NCBI GenBank assembly: GCA_017516465.1
Contig: JAFXCR010000025.1
Location: 1 to 52,321, forward strand
Direction: 5' to 3'
Source of the DNA: Ruminococcus sp.
GTDB lineage: Bacteria; Bacillota; Clostridia; Oscillospirales; Ruminococcaceae
DNA length: 52,321 nt
Under the pieces are notes generated by a model that saw nothing but the letters and a program-made list of their open reading frames with translations, did not search any database and was not told the DNA's origin. Below, one piece after another: positions 16,104 to 24,921 of the stretch. Every line of letters starts with the position of its first letter. Position 1 is the first letter of the stretch. A program made the position numbers and the translations under genes.

Positions 16104-17636
16104 TTATTTCCATGTTGTCAGGAATTCTTCGTTTGTTTCAAGCCTTCTGACGTTTTCAATGAGGTTATCAACATAAGCACGGCTTCCAAAAAATCTGCAT
16201 TCTCCGTTTACTGCAACAAGAACTGTCATGGGAGAATATTCATAGAACTCAAACTTATAGTCCCTGCCGACATAGCCGTCAGTATATTCAAGCACCACAA
16301 GAGGCTCTCCCTCCGGAGTCACCTCGCCGATCACAAGATCCTCAGCGTTTGCCGATACAAGATACTTATAGAAGCGTCTGAAGCGTTCATACTGAATCTC
16401 CTTGCCGTTAAGCTCTGCTTTGAAATCCTCAGCGGTATTGTTTGTTTCCTTTGTCGGATCAATCGGTGCAAGCTTGAACACTCCGGATTCTCCGGTACTC
16501 AGGCTGACTGAAAGATCAGTGATGTTCCATACGGTATTGCCGACCATGATTCTTGAAGCAATATCAACAGGCATTACCGTTACCCACGGAGCCTTTTCTG
16601 CTGTAAGTGTATAGATAACCTTTCCGCCCTCGAACATAGCGTAGCAGAACTGTCCCTTGTCCTCATCAGACTGCATTTTGCTGAGAAGCAGAACGTAATC
16701 ATTTTCGTCATCGCACTTCATTTCAGTGCGGCAGAACGGCTTGTCAAGACCTGCATTCTTAAGATCATCCCCTGTGCAGCGGTATGCGTATACCTCGCTT
16801 GCAACAAGCCCGAACATTCCGTGCGTGATCTCTGAGGACTTCTCAACGTTAAGGTATGAGCTGATAGGCTCAATCATTTCATGCGTAGCAGAAGTGCCGC
16901 CGGCATTGCTGTCCGTACTTGTTTCACTTGGCTCAAGAACAATTCTGTAATCAATATCCTCTCTCTCAAGAACAAGGCTTTCAACAATGGGCATATCCTC
17001 GTCTGCCGGAGAAGCAAGCATGGTTTTGCTGATAAAATCCTTGACCGTCTTATAGTAATTGGCAAAACGGCTGTTCTCAACGACATATACATCATTGCTT
17101 CCTTCCACCATAAAGTAGGAGGTGCCGGTATTCGCAGGATTCTTTATACCAAGGTGATACTTCACCGTCTTTCCGGATTCATACGTCATTTCTCCGGATA
17201 TCTCCGGATTATCAAGACCATACTTTGAGAGATCACTGCAGTTTTCGGCTATGAGACCAGCTGACGCAATTCCATTGACATTATTGACAAGCGTAGAAAC
17301 CACACCCGTATCAATGTCAATATCCTCACAGCCCTCGATATTGTATTTGGCTGCTATCTGATCTGTCGGTCTGTCCGTCATAATTACATTAAACTCGTCC
17401 TCGCTGTTCTTTACATGAACCTTCACGACAAGTCCTTCGCTGTCGGAATTGCCATCACTGACAAGAATTATTCCACTTCCCTCCGGAGCAGTAGTAGTCT
17501 CGACTGCCGTAATGTCCTTACTGTCAGAGGATTCGCTGCCGGATTTATCCGTAAGCTTCATAACAGCCAGTCCTCCGCCAAGAACAGCAAGCACTCCGCT
17601 GAGAGCGATTATTCCCTTGACCTCTTTTTTCATCAT
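16104..17636 (-). CDS. DUF4340 domain-containing exported protein
   Basis: Encodes 510 residues. An N-terminal membrane segment (about 7-26) is followed by a Ser/Thr/Asp linker and repeated DUF4340-type beta domains; clear pieces are LSKYGLDNPEISGEM and the 'GLDKPFCRTEMK' copy further on. DUF4340 proteins accompany GldG-type ABC systems in many phyla and are presumed periplasmic or extracellular partners. Its ATG overlaps the stop of the GldG-like gene (ATGA, 17636-17633), indicating translational coupling. The exact role is unknown. Confidence 0.82.
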   Translation of the reverse strand: MMKKEVKGIIALSGVLAVLGGGLAVMKLTDKSGSESSDSKDITAVETTTAPEGSGIILVSDGNSDSEGLVVKVHVKNSEDEFNVIMTDRPTDQIAAKYNIEGCEDIDIDTGVVSTLVNNVNGIASAGLIAENCSDLSKYGLDNPEISGEMTYESGKTVKYHLGIKNPANTGTSYFMVEGSNDVYVVENSRFANYYKTVKDFISKTMLASPADEDMPIVESLVLEREDIDYRIVLEPSETSTDSNAGGTSATHEMIEPISSYLNVEKSSEITHGMFGLVASEVYAYRCTGDDLKNAGLDKPFCRTEMKCDDENDYVLLLSKMQSDEDKGQFCYAMFEGGKVIYTLTAEKAPWVTVMPVDIASRIMVGNTVWNITDLSVSLSTGESGVFKLAPIDPTKETNNTAEDFKAELNGKEIQYERFRRFYKYLVSANAEDLVIGEVTPEGEPLVVLEYTDGYVGRDYKFEFYEYSPMTVLVAVNGECRFFGSRAYVDNLIENVRRLETNEEFLTTWK

Positions 17637-19279
17637 CTGTTCTTTCTCCTTAAGAGTACGACAAGACCTGTAATTGCAATGCCTGCCGCAATAACTACGA
17701 TTATAATCTTGATAGCTCTTGATTCACCTGACGTAGGTGCAATATAGTTCTGCTGGAGTGCCTTTTCAGGAATAACTGCACTTACCTCCTTGCCATTTGC
17801 TATATTCAGCATATTGAGTATAACATTGGCATTGTTGTAGGTACCTGTCTGAACCATATACTCGTTATAAAACATCATGCTGCTTCCGAACGCCATTACA
17901 CGGCTTGTGTATATATCAAGCTGCTCAGCTCTTTCTCTCTTTGAGATAACTGCAACATTTCTTGCACCTGCAAGTGTATCGGTATTTTCTTCCTCGTCAA
18001 GTCTCTGAAGAATTCCCGATGTCTGTGAGGATTTGAGTACTTCTGTCACTACATTCTGGTTATTCTTTCCGAGAACGCTGATTTCTCTTGAGAACGGAGC
18101 AATAATCGGCAGGGATTTATTCGGAAGCTCGCCTACTGACTCATCATCGCTTACTGACAGCAGGATGCCCGGATAATCGCCCATATAGTTCTTTGGATCA
18201 CCGATAAGAGCGTTTTCTATTTTAATACTCCAATCGGCAAGGAACTCATCAAGGTTCGGGGAGTTGATGTTTGTATAGCACGGAATGAATACCATATTCT
18301 TGCCGTACATTTCATCGTTGTAGAGGAAGTCCTGAAGCTTTTTGATGCCATCCTCTGTAAAGTCATTCTGAGGCATGGGAATCAGCACCATATCATACTT
18401 TTCAGTATCAAGCTCATCCTTTATGATATCAACAGAAGTACAGCTGTATCCGTTTTTGCTTAGAAGCTCGTTTTCAATTGCAGTAACGATATCTGCGTCA
18501 TCAGTTCTGTAAATATCCTGCCCATTGGCTGTCTTTATGATAGCTACGTCGATGATATTTGTATCAACCACGTTCATGATATCGGAAGTAATCCTGCTTT
18601 CTCCAGCAAAAACAAGGGAGAAGGTATTGTTCTGCATTGCAGCCTCGTCAACGGCAAGCATTGAAACTATATCTGCCGTAGGAATTACTCTTACGTTATC
18701 GCCGGACGCAATAACAATGCTGTTTGAGGCAATTTCTCCGCCGTCGTAATTTGACTGATATTTTGTAACAGCGTCAGGATCAATGCTGAGATCCACGTAT
18801 TTTACGTTTACATTACCCTTTCCGTCGCCCTTTCTTGAATACATCTCGTACTTTTCAAGGATAACGGGAATCATATCATACGGAACCTCAATTGTTTCAT
18901 TGTAGTTTGTACCGTAGTACTGATTCATCATCTGAAGCTGATAGCTCATATAAGCTGACTGATTTTCGGCAAGTACTTCAAAATCGCTTTTGGGCATGGT
19001 AACAAGGATATCAACATCCCTTTCAAGCTTTCCAAGCACTTCGATAGTTTCTTCGCTTATGTCGTATCGCTTATCCTTTGTGAGGTCTATCTTCATGGGA
19101 TTACGCTTTTCCATTTCGATAGCCATGATATTTACTACAACAACGATTGCAACAACGATTGCAATAATAATTGCAGACATGGAGCCATATTTTAACGACT
19201 TCATTCCGGTTTTCTTCTTTTCAGTAGCTTCCGGAGCAGTCTCAACCTTCTTTTTTGTTTCTTTTTCATTATTACTCAT
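17633..19279 (-). CDS. GldG-like ABC transporter auxiliary protein
   Basis: Encodes 548 residues. A charged cytoplasmic N-terminus, one membrane segment (about 32-52), a large extracellular ABC_transp_aux region (key phrases RYDISEETIEVLGKLERDVDILV and MVLIPMPQNDFTEDGIKKL) and a C-terminal membrane segment (about 522-542) ending in RRKNR. This matches the GldG/Mucin-2-like auxiliary component of ABC-2 systems. It lies 29 nt downstream of the permease gene and overlaps the DUF4340 gene. In Bacteroidetes Gld proteins serve gliding; in Firmicutes the role is open. Confidence 0.85.
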   Translation of the reverse strand: MSNNEKETKKKVETAPEATEKKKTGMKSLKYGSMSAIIIAIVVAIVVVVNIMAIEMEKRNPMKIDLTKDKRYDISEETIEVLGKLERDVDILVTMPKSDFEVLAENQSAYMSYQLQMMNQYYGTNYNETIEVPYDMIPVILEKYEMYSRKGDGKGNVNVKYVDLSIDPDAVTKYQSNYDGGEIASNSIVIASGDNVRVIPTADIVSMLAVDEAAMQNNTFSLVFAGESRITSDIMNVVDTNIIDVAIIKTANGQDIYRTDDADIVTAIENELLSKNGYSCTSVDIIKDELDTEKYDMVLIPMPQNDFTEDGIKKLQDFLYNDEMYGKNMVFIPCYTNINSPNLDEFLADWSIKIENALIGDPKNYMGDYPGILLSVSDDESVGELPNKSLPIIAPFSREISVLGKNNQNVVTEVLKSSQTSGILQRLDEEENTDTLAGARNVAVISKRERAEQLDIYTSRVMAFGSSMMFYNEYMVQTGTYNNANVILNMLNIANGKEVSAVIPEKALQQNYIAPTSGESRAIKIIIVVIAAGIAITGLVVLLRRKNR

Positions 19280-19308
19280 AATATATCACACCTTCCTTTC
19301 ATTTACCA

Positions 19309-20016
19309 TCAGCTCCAGCGTCTCTTCTCAAGAACCTTCACTGTGAAGAAGTTAAAGAGAAATGCTGTACTCAGGAAGAAAATGATACTTGACAAGCTGA
19401 ATACTCCCTTTGTGAATTCGTAATATCTTGTACGGAAAGAAAGTGCTGAAAGAATCTCACGGATTCTGTCATTTGAAACTCTGAGAAGAAGAGTTTCATC
19501 GAAGAGATAGAACACAATCATTACAACGAAGCTTACAACAGCTGCGGACATCTGATTCTCAGTAAGAGAAGAAACAAAGAGTCCGATTGCGATAAAGGCA
19601 GCTCCGAGGAAGAGCATAGCAGCAAAGTTTCCGATAAGAGACGTCCACACTACGCTGCCAAGATATCTGAGTAAAAGTGCGTATACGAAAACGATACATT
19701 CAGCAATTAAGAAAAGTGTGAATGCGGCAAGGTATTTGCCCATTACGATTTCCCACAGATTTACCGGAGCCGTAAGAAGTCCCTGATCTGTTCTGTTCTT
19801 CTTTTCCTCACTGAGCAGTCTCATGGTGAGAACAGGAATGAGGAATATGAACATTATGAACATACTGGCAAACATGGGCGATGTATCTGAAATTCCGGAC
19901 TCAATTACCTTTGTATAAAAGAAGTAGCCCGAAAAAGCATAAAATACTGTAAGAAAAACATATCCGAGACCTGATGTAAAGAACGATCCCATTTCACGTC
20001 TGTATATAGCACCCAT
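19309..20016 (-). CDS. ABC-2 type permease (GldF-like)
   Basis: Encodes 235 residues with six membrane segments. The start MGAIYRREMGSFFTSGLGYVF and the TMRLLSEEKKNRTDQGLLTAPV block are typical of GldF/NosY-like permeases, which have the ABC2_membrane_3 fold. It starts inside the stop codon of the ATPase gene (TAATG overlap at 20016), so coupling is tight. It pairs with the ATPase and the GldG-like protein to form one complex. Cargo is unknown. Confidence 0.88.
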   Translation of the reverse strand: MGAIYRREMGSFFTSGLGYVFLTVFYAFSGYFFYTKVIESGISDTSPMFASMFIMFIFLIPVLTMRLLSEEKKNRTDQGLLTAPVNLWEIVMGKYLAAFTLFLIAECIVFVYALLLRYLGSVVWTSLIGNFAAMLFLGAAFIAIGLFVSSLTENQMSAAVVSFVVMIVFYLFDETLLLRVSNDRIREILSALSFRTRYYEFTKGVFSLSSIIFFLSTAFLFNFFTVKVLEKRRWS

Positions 20017-21128
20017 TATTTGTCACCTCCTGCATTTTCTGACTTTTCTTCGTTTTCGTCAGTTTCCTTTTCCTCTGTGTTTTCTTCATCTGACGCTGCG
20101 GCTTCCTCACTGCCCTCAGTCACAAGATTGATTTTTACACGGGGCTTCTTTTCTTCCTTTTTCCTCTGGAGTTCAAGCTGCTCGCCCATTGTAATCTTAA
20201 GGAAGATATCCTCAAGTGTGAGGTCTGAAAGCTGGAGCATCATGATATTCCAGCCGTTTTCACCGCATATTTTGTTGATCTCACGGCGGACATCAGTCTT
20301 GCCGTCAGTCTCGATATCATAGTCGTAGATACCCTTTTCACGCTCCATATCGGCACGGACGTACTTTACGCCCTCTATGGCTCTGATTGCGGCAGTAATC
20401 TTTTCCTTATCGGAAGCAGTATGTGTTTCACCCTCGATACGCATAGTCATCTTGTGTTCGTTGGTGATGTTCTTTGCAATTTCGTCGGCTGTTCCGTCAG
20501 CGGCAACTGTTCCCTTGTTGATGATGATGATTCTGTCGCAGACTGCCTGAATTTCCGGCAGAATGTGGGATGAAAGGATAACCGTATGCTTCTTTCCGAG
20601 CTTCTTGATAAGCGTTCTTATCTCAATGATCTGGTTCGGGTCAAGACCTACGGTAGGCTCGTCAAGAATAAGCACCGGCGGATTATTTATAAGTGCCTGT
20701 GCAAGACCTACTCTCTGCTTGTAGCCCTTTGAAAGATTCTTTATAACTCTTTTTCTTACGTCGCTGATCTTGCAGAGATCGCATACATCCTGAAGATGGG
20801 CTCTTCTCGGAAGCTTGCATTTCTTGAGATCGAACATGAAGTTGAGGTATGCGTCAACAGTCATATCCATATAAAGCGGTGGGATTTCAGGCAGATATCC
20901 GATATTTGCCTTTGCCTCCTTCGGCTGTGTGAAAATATCCTTGCCGTTTATAAGAATCTGTCCGGATGTGGACGAAATATATCCGGTAAGCATATTCATT
21001 GTTGTGGATTTTCCGGCACCGTTAGGTCCGAGAAAGCCCAGGATCTCGCCCTTTTCGACTGTAAAGCTTATATCATTTACAGCCAGCTTTTCGCCGTATC
21101 TTTTCGTAAGGTTTTTAACCTCTATCAT
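20016..21128 (-). CDS. ABC transporter ATP-binding protein (GldA-like)
   Basis: Encodes 370 residues. Walker A GPNGAGKST (about 34-42), signature LSKGYKQRVG (about 134), Walker B VLILDEPTVGLDP and H-loop SSHILPE are all intact. After the ATPase domain (to about 225) there is a DUF4162-like tail, then an unusual Lys/Glu-rich acidic C-terminus of about 50 residues. GGAGG precedes the ATG. It is the first gene of the five-gene operon. The 108-nt gap to ribF has a hairpin (CAGAGT.../...ACTCTG, 21203-21220) but no convincing promoter, so transcription may partly come from the rimP-ribF operon. Confidence 0.9.
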   Translation of the reverse strand: MIEVKNLTKRYGEKLAVNDISFTVEKGEILGFLGPNGAGKSTTMNMLTGYISSTSGQILINGKDIFTQPKEAKANIGYLPEIPPLYMDMTVDAYLNFMFDLKKCKLPRRAHLQDVCDLCKISDVRKRVIKNLSKGYKQRVGLAQALINNPPVLILDEPTVGLDPNQIIEIRTLIKKLGKKHTVILSSHILPEIQAVCDRIIIINKGTVAADGTADEIAKNITNEHKMTMRIEGETHTASDKEKITAAIRAIEGVKYVRADMEREKGIYDYDIETDGKTDVRREINKICGENGWNIMMLQLSDLTLEDIFLKITMGEQLELQRKKEEKKPRVKINLVTEGSEEAAASDEENTEEKETDENEEKSENAGGDK

Positions 21129-21236
21129 CAGGTTTCCTCCTTGATTTTTTCTGACAGAAAATTCTGCCGTATCTCTATTATGTTATATCTGTATTGTGAA
21201 AGCAGAGTGAAAATACTCTGAATTTTTCTTAATATT

Positions 21237-22118
21237 TTATACGCTCTCGCTGATATCTCTTGCTATCTGAATTTTCAGTTCCTCAACGGACGAAAATTTC
21301 ATCTCAGGTCGGATAAATTTACAGAACTCAACTTCTATATACTGGTCATACAGGTCACCGGCAAAATCAAGTATATGCGTTTCAGCAAGCGGTTTTCTTT
21401 CGCCCCCGATAGTCGGCTTTACCCCGACGTTGGTTACTGAACTGTATTTCACGCCGTCTACGACCGTAACCGTCTGATATACACCGAATTCAGGAACAAG
21501 CTGACCGTCAGTATATTCCTGATTTATTGTCGGAAAATCTATCGTTCTGCCTATTTCGTTGCCGTGAACAACCTTTCCTGAGATTCTGTACGGCATACCC
21601 AGAAGTCTCTCTGCCTTTTCAATTCCGCCGCCCAGAAGCAGCTGACGTATTTCACTGGAAGATACAGTTATTCCGTCAATTTTTACATCATCTGCCGTAT
21701 GCACCTCAAAGCCGCAGTTTTTACCGAAACGTCTCAAATCCTCAATACCGCAGGACGCATCCCTGCCGAATCTGAAATCATTTCCGCAACAGACTGCTTC
21801 CGCATTAAGGAAGCGATTCTTTAAAATCTTTTCACAGAATTCTTCACCGGTAAGTCCGCAGACATCTTCGAGGTCAACGAAATGAATATTTTCTCCTGAA
21901 AATCCGAGCCTCTGAAGTATATGAAATTTCTGAGACCAGTTGTATATATAACCGTCCTGACCGCTTGTCTTGCGGAGTACAGCCGACGGACTGAACGTAA
22001 AGACAGCCGGCGTAAGACCGTTTTTTTCCTGTTCAAGTGCAAGGTCAAGCACGGCACGGTGTCCGAGATGAACTCCGTCGAATATTCCGAGAGCAACAGC
22101 ACATTTTTTTATGCTCAT
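21237..22118 (-). CDS. ribF: Bifunctional riboflavin kinase / FAD synthetase
   Basis: Encodes 293 residues, slightly short of the usual 310. It converts riboflavin to FMN and then FAD. The N-terminal nucleotidyltransferase half has GIFDGVHLGH (11-20) and ISSSEIRQ-like SSSEIRQLL. The C-terminal kinase half has GNEIGRTIDFPT and NVGVKPT. GAGGTG lies 6 nt before the ATG. It is the last gene of the rimP-nusA-infB operon, 9 nt after truB, the normal order in Bacillota. Confidence 0.95.
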   Translation of the reverse strand: MSIKKCAVALGIFDGVHLGHRAVLDLALEQEKNGLTPAVFTFSPSAVLRKTSGQDGYIYNWSQKFHILQRLGFSGENIHFVDLEDVCGLTGEEFCEKILKNRFLNAEAVCCGNDFRFGRDASCGIEDLRRFGKNCGFEVHTADDVKIDGITVSSSEIRQLLLGGGIEKAERLLGMPYRISGKVVHGNEIGRTIDFPTINQEYTDGQLVPEFGVYQTVTVVDGVKYSSVTNVGVKPTIGGERKPLAETHILDFAGDLYDQYIEVEFCKFIRPEMKFSSVEELKIQIARDISESV

Positions 22119-22127
22119 AGCTTCACC

Positions 22128-23021
22128 TCAGATAAAATTCTTTCCGACACGAAGAACTCCGGCTTCACGGTCGGTCACTGCCGTACCGATAAAGCTCCTG
22201 TCGCTGCCGTATACGCTGTATCTGTCAGCATTCTTCATTATTCCATGTACTCTTTCAATATCAAGTTTCACGCCGTTTCTGTACATTCTCGTCTGAACAG
22301 GACTCAGATAAAGCTTCGGCAGTGAATCGAAAACTCTCTCAATCGGAATGATAAGCTCCTCTGTTCTGCCCTCATTCGCTGCCTTCTGTATTTCCTCCAG
22401 AGTGTAGCATTCATCCAGCATGAAGCCGCCGGAGGATGTCCTCACAAGCGAAGTCATTATTCCGCCGCAGCCAAGCTTTTCGCCAATATCATTTATAATG
22501 GTACGGACATAGGTACCCTTTCCGCATGATATTCTGAGTACGCCCTCACAGGTATCAGGATCATATCCGGATACGCTGAGAGAATACACCTCTATCTCTC
22601 TCGGAGTACGCTCAACCTCTATGCCCTGTCGTGCAAGGTCATAAAGACGCTTTCCGTCCACCTGAACAGCAGAATACATCGGTGGAAGCTGCATTATATT
22701 TCCGGTAAATTCCGGAAGGATCGCCATTAGCTCATCCACACCGGCAGCCTTTCCGGAGCATTTACTGACATTTCCCCATACATCCTGTGTATCGGAGGTG
22801 TATCCCAGTCTGAATCCGGCAAGATAGCTTTTCGTGTTGTCCGGTATTATGTCACAGGCTTTTGTAGCTGCACCCACAAAAACGGGAAGAACTCCCGTTG
22901 CCATGGGATCGAGAGTTCCCCCGTGACCTAATCGCTTTATCTTAAGGATTCCACGAAGCTTTGCAATAACGTCAAAGGATGTGAAATCCTCCGGTTTGTT
23001 TACGCAAAGTATTCCGTTCAT
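22128..23021 (-). CDS. truB: tRNA pseudouridine-55 synthase
   Basis: Encodes 297 residues. It makes the T-loop pseudouridine of tRNA. The catalytic Asp is Asp38 in GHGGTLDPMATG. The KPEDFTSFDVI start, AYIAG-like SYLAGFRLGY and the YxxR-type RLYDLARQG motifs are all present, with a C-terminal PUA-like part. Its start overlaps the nrnA stop by 4 nt (ATGA), showing coupling. Confidence 0.96.
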   Translation of the reverse strand: MNGILCVNKPEDFTSFDVIAKLRGILKIKRLGHGGTLDPMATGVLPVFVGAATKACDIIPDNTKSYLAGFRLGYTSDTQDVWGNVSKCSGKAAGVDELMAILPEFTGNIMQLPPMYSAVQVDGKRLYDLARQGIEVERTPREIEVYSLSVSGYDPDTCEGVLRISCGKGTYVRTIINDIGEKLGCGGIMTSLVRTSSGGFMLDECYTLEEIQKAANEGRTEELIIPIERVFDSLPKLYLSPVQTRMYRNGVKLDIERVHGIMKNADRYSVYGSDRSFIGTAVTDREAGVLRVGKNFI

Positions 23022-23971
23022 GGCAGTGCCTTTCTTACAGCTTCAATAAGAATTTTCTTTGCGTCCTCAAGAGTTCCCTCAAGAGTACATCCGGCAGCCT
23101 TTGCGTGACCGCCGCCGCCGATAGTCTGGCATATCTCCGAAACGTTGACATCATTAGCTGAACGGAACGAGCATTTGAAAACTCCGTCCTCACGCTCACG
23201 CATAAGGATTCCGACCTCTGTATTTTCAAGCTGGATTGTCAGCGGAGCAAAGCCCTCAAGCTCCTCCATAGATACGCCCATTTTGTTCATCATATCCTGT
23301 GTTACGGCAACTATAACAAGTCTGCCGTCAAGATTTTCCTCCATAAGCTCGCTCAGCCTGCTTTCCAGCATGAGTCTGCCTCTGGATTTGACATCAAACA
23401 TATAACGGTTTATCCGTGCGAAATTGATATCGTAGTTTCTCATCATTTCCGCCGCAATCTCGTGGGCACGAGGAGTTGTGCAGTCATACTTAAAGCATCC
23501 CGAATCGGTTGCGATACCTGTATAAAGGCAGGTCGCACAGTGTTTGGTTATCTCTACACCCATGAACTTCGCAAGGGCATAGATAATCTCGCAGGCAGCC
23601 GCTGCTTCAGCCTGAAGCAGCGTTTTCTCTGCATAATTTTTGTTTGAGATATGGTGGTCGATGCAGAACTGCACCTTATCGCCATAGATACGCTCATAGT
23701 CGCCCATGAGCTTTACATCAGCTATATCAACAGCAATGATAGTCTTAGGCTCAAAATCGACGTACTGATTGCCTCTGCTGGTCATGAAGGCATATCGTTG
23801 CGGAAAATCATCGCTGCAGACAACCTTGCTGCGAATACCCAGCTGTGAGAGAATATCCTGCAAACCGAAGCCTGCTCCGATACAGTCGCCGTCAGGATTG
23901 CGGTGAGTTATGATAACCGCGTCCTCGCAGTTTCTCAGGAATTCTTCTGCTTCACTGAATCCTATATACAT
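23018..23971 (-). CDS. nrnA: DHH-family nanoRNase / pAp phosphatase
   Basis: Encodes 317 residues. It degrades oligoribonucleotides of 2-5 nt and dephosphorylates pAp. DHH motifs are intact: THRNPDGD (22-29), AVDIAD near 83, IDHHISN near 107 and TGIATDSG near 152. The DHHA1 domain ends with the GGGGHAKAAG box. It sits between rbfA and truB, the standard position. Confidence 0.94.
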   Translation of the reverse strand: MYIGFSEAEEFLRNCEDAVIITHRNPDGDCIGAGFGLQDILSQLGIRSKVVCSDDFPQRYAFMTSRGNQYVDFEPKTIIAVDIADVKLMGDYERIYGDKVQFCIDHHISNKNYAEKTLLQAEAAAACEIIYALAKFMGVEITKHCATCLYTGIATDSGCFKYDCTTPRAHEIAAEMMRNYDINFARINRYMFDVKSRGRLMLESRLSELMEENLDGRLVIVAVTQDMMNKMGVSMEELEGFAPLTIQLENTEVGILMREREDGVFKCSFRSANDVNVSEICQTIGGGGHAKAAGCTLEGTLEDAKKILIEAVRKALP

Positions 23972-23983
23972 AGCTTTCCTCCC

Positions 23984-24322
23984 TTAAATAAGATCATTCA
24001 GCTTTTTGCTGATTTCAGCACTTCTTTCGATAGAGTTGTCGGCTATGAAGGTCAGTTCAGGAGATTTCCGCATTTTAAGTCTGTGGAAAAGCTCCCTGCG
24101 GATGAATCCTGAAGCACTTTTAAGTCCTTTGACGGATTCCCTTGCCTTTTCTATTCCCGCAAAGCTTGAAACATAGACCTTGCAGTTTGACATATCTCCG
24201 GACAGATCTGCCCTCACGATAGTCAGCATACTGTCGATCCTCGGATCTTTAAGCTCACGCAGGATCGCCGTCATTTCTCTTTTTATATCCTCAGCCATAC
24301 GGCTTCCTTTAAAATTCGGCAT
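23984..24322 (-). CDS. rbfA: 30S ribosome-binding factor A
   Basis: Encodes 112 residues of the KH-like RbfA family, needed for 16S 5' end maturation. Recognisable blocks are RMAEDIKREMTAIL, LKDPRI and a C-terminal MRKSPELTFIADNSIERS. It lies 25 nt after the acidic hypothetical gene and 12 nt before nrnA. Confidence 0.95.
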   Translation of the reverse strand: MPNFKGSRMAEDIKREMTAILRELKDPRIDSMLTIVRADLSGDMSNCKVYVSSFAGIEKARESVKGLKSASGFIRRELFHRLKMRKSPELTFIADNSIERSAEISKKLNDLI

Positions 24323-24347
24323 AATTTCCTTTCTATATACAACGGGA

Positions 24348-24782
24348 TCAGATATTTACAGTAAAGATCTGGTCAGCGTCAGACACTTCATCAGTCTCTG
24401 CACTGTCGTCAAGCGTAGTATCTTCCTGCTCCTCAGCTGCGGAGACAGTCTCAAAGAAGCCATCTCTGAAAATATCGTCAGAGAAAGCCTCTTCCTCCTC
24501 GCTCATACTGTAATCGGGGATTTCATCGTCCCCTTCTTCGTTATAGTAAATATCTGCATATTTGTGATACTCTGGCTCAAGCTCCTTGTCACTGACAGGA
24601 CGCTCAACACCCATAAGGTCACCGATCATATCCTCCTGATCTTCGACCGGACTGCACTGTCCGAGAAGAATTCTTCTGACTGATTCAAAAAAGTATATAT
24701 CAATCGGTCCGAAGTCCTTCCATGCCAATGCTTCCTTACAGTACTGAAGCATATCGGCGTTGCTCATTCTGTTATATTTCAT
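24348..24782 (-). CDS. Acidic hypothetical protein within the infB operon
   Basis: Encodes 144 residues, strongly acidic after about residue 50 (runs of Glu/Asp), no Cys beyond two, no membrane segment. The N-terminal 45 residues (SNADMLQYCKEALAWKDFGP) look folded and helical. I do not recognise the family. AGGGGG precedes the ATG by about 7 nt. It is an extra gene between infB and rbfA, where most Bacillota have nothing, so it may be lineage-specific and linked to translation; this is inference from position only. Confidence 0.6.
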   Translation of the reverse strand: MKYNRMSNADMLQYCKEALAWKDFGPIDIYFFESVRRILLGQCSPVEDQEDMIGDLMGVERPVSDKELEPEYHKYADIYYNEEGDDEIPDYSMSEEEEAFSDDIFRDGFFETVSAAEEQEDTTLDDSAETDEVSDADQIFTVNI

Positions 24783-24863
24783 GAGTATGCCCCCTTTACA
24801 TCATTAATTTTAATCTGTTCCGCACAGAATCCGCAGACGGACTCTGTACGGCAATTACTTTCA

Positions 24864-24920
24864 GGCAACACAGCCTAAAGCTTGTGCAAAGCCGCAAAGC
24901 GTGCTTTGTGCAGTGTTTCC
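24864..24920. repeat. Palindromic intergenic repeat, copy A
   Basis: A 57-nt unit running from GGCAACACAGCC to CAGTGTTTCC. Its reverse complement matches copy B at 42553-42633 over the GCACAAAGCACGC-TTGCGGCTTTGCACAA core. It abuts the infB stop codon (one base apart) on the minus strand, so it becomes the 3' flank of the infB cistron within the operon mRNA. Confidence 0.75.
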
Positions 24921-24921
24921 T

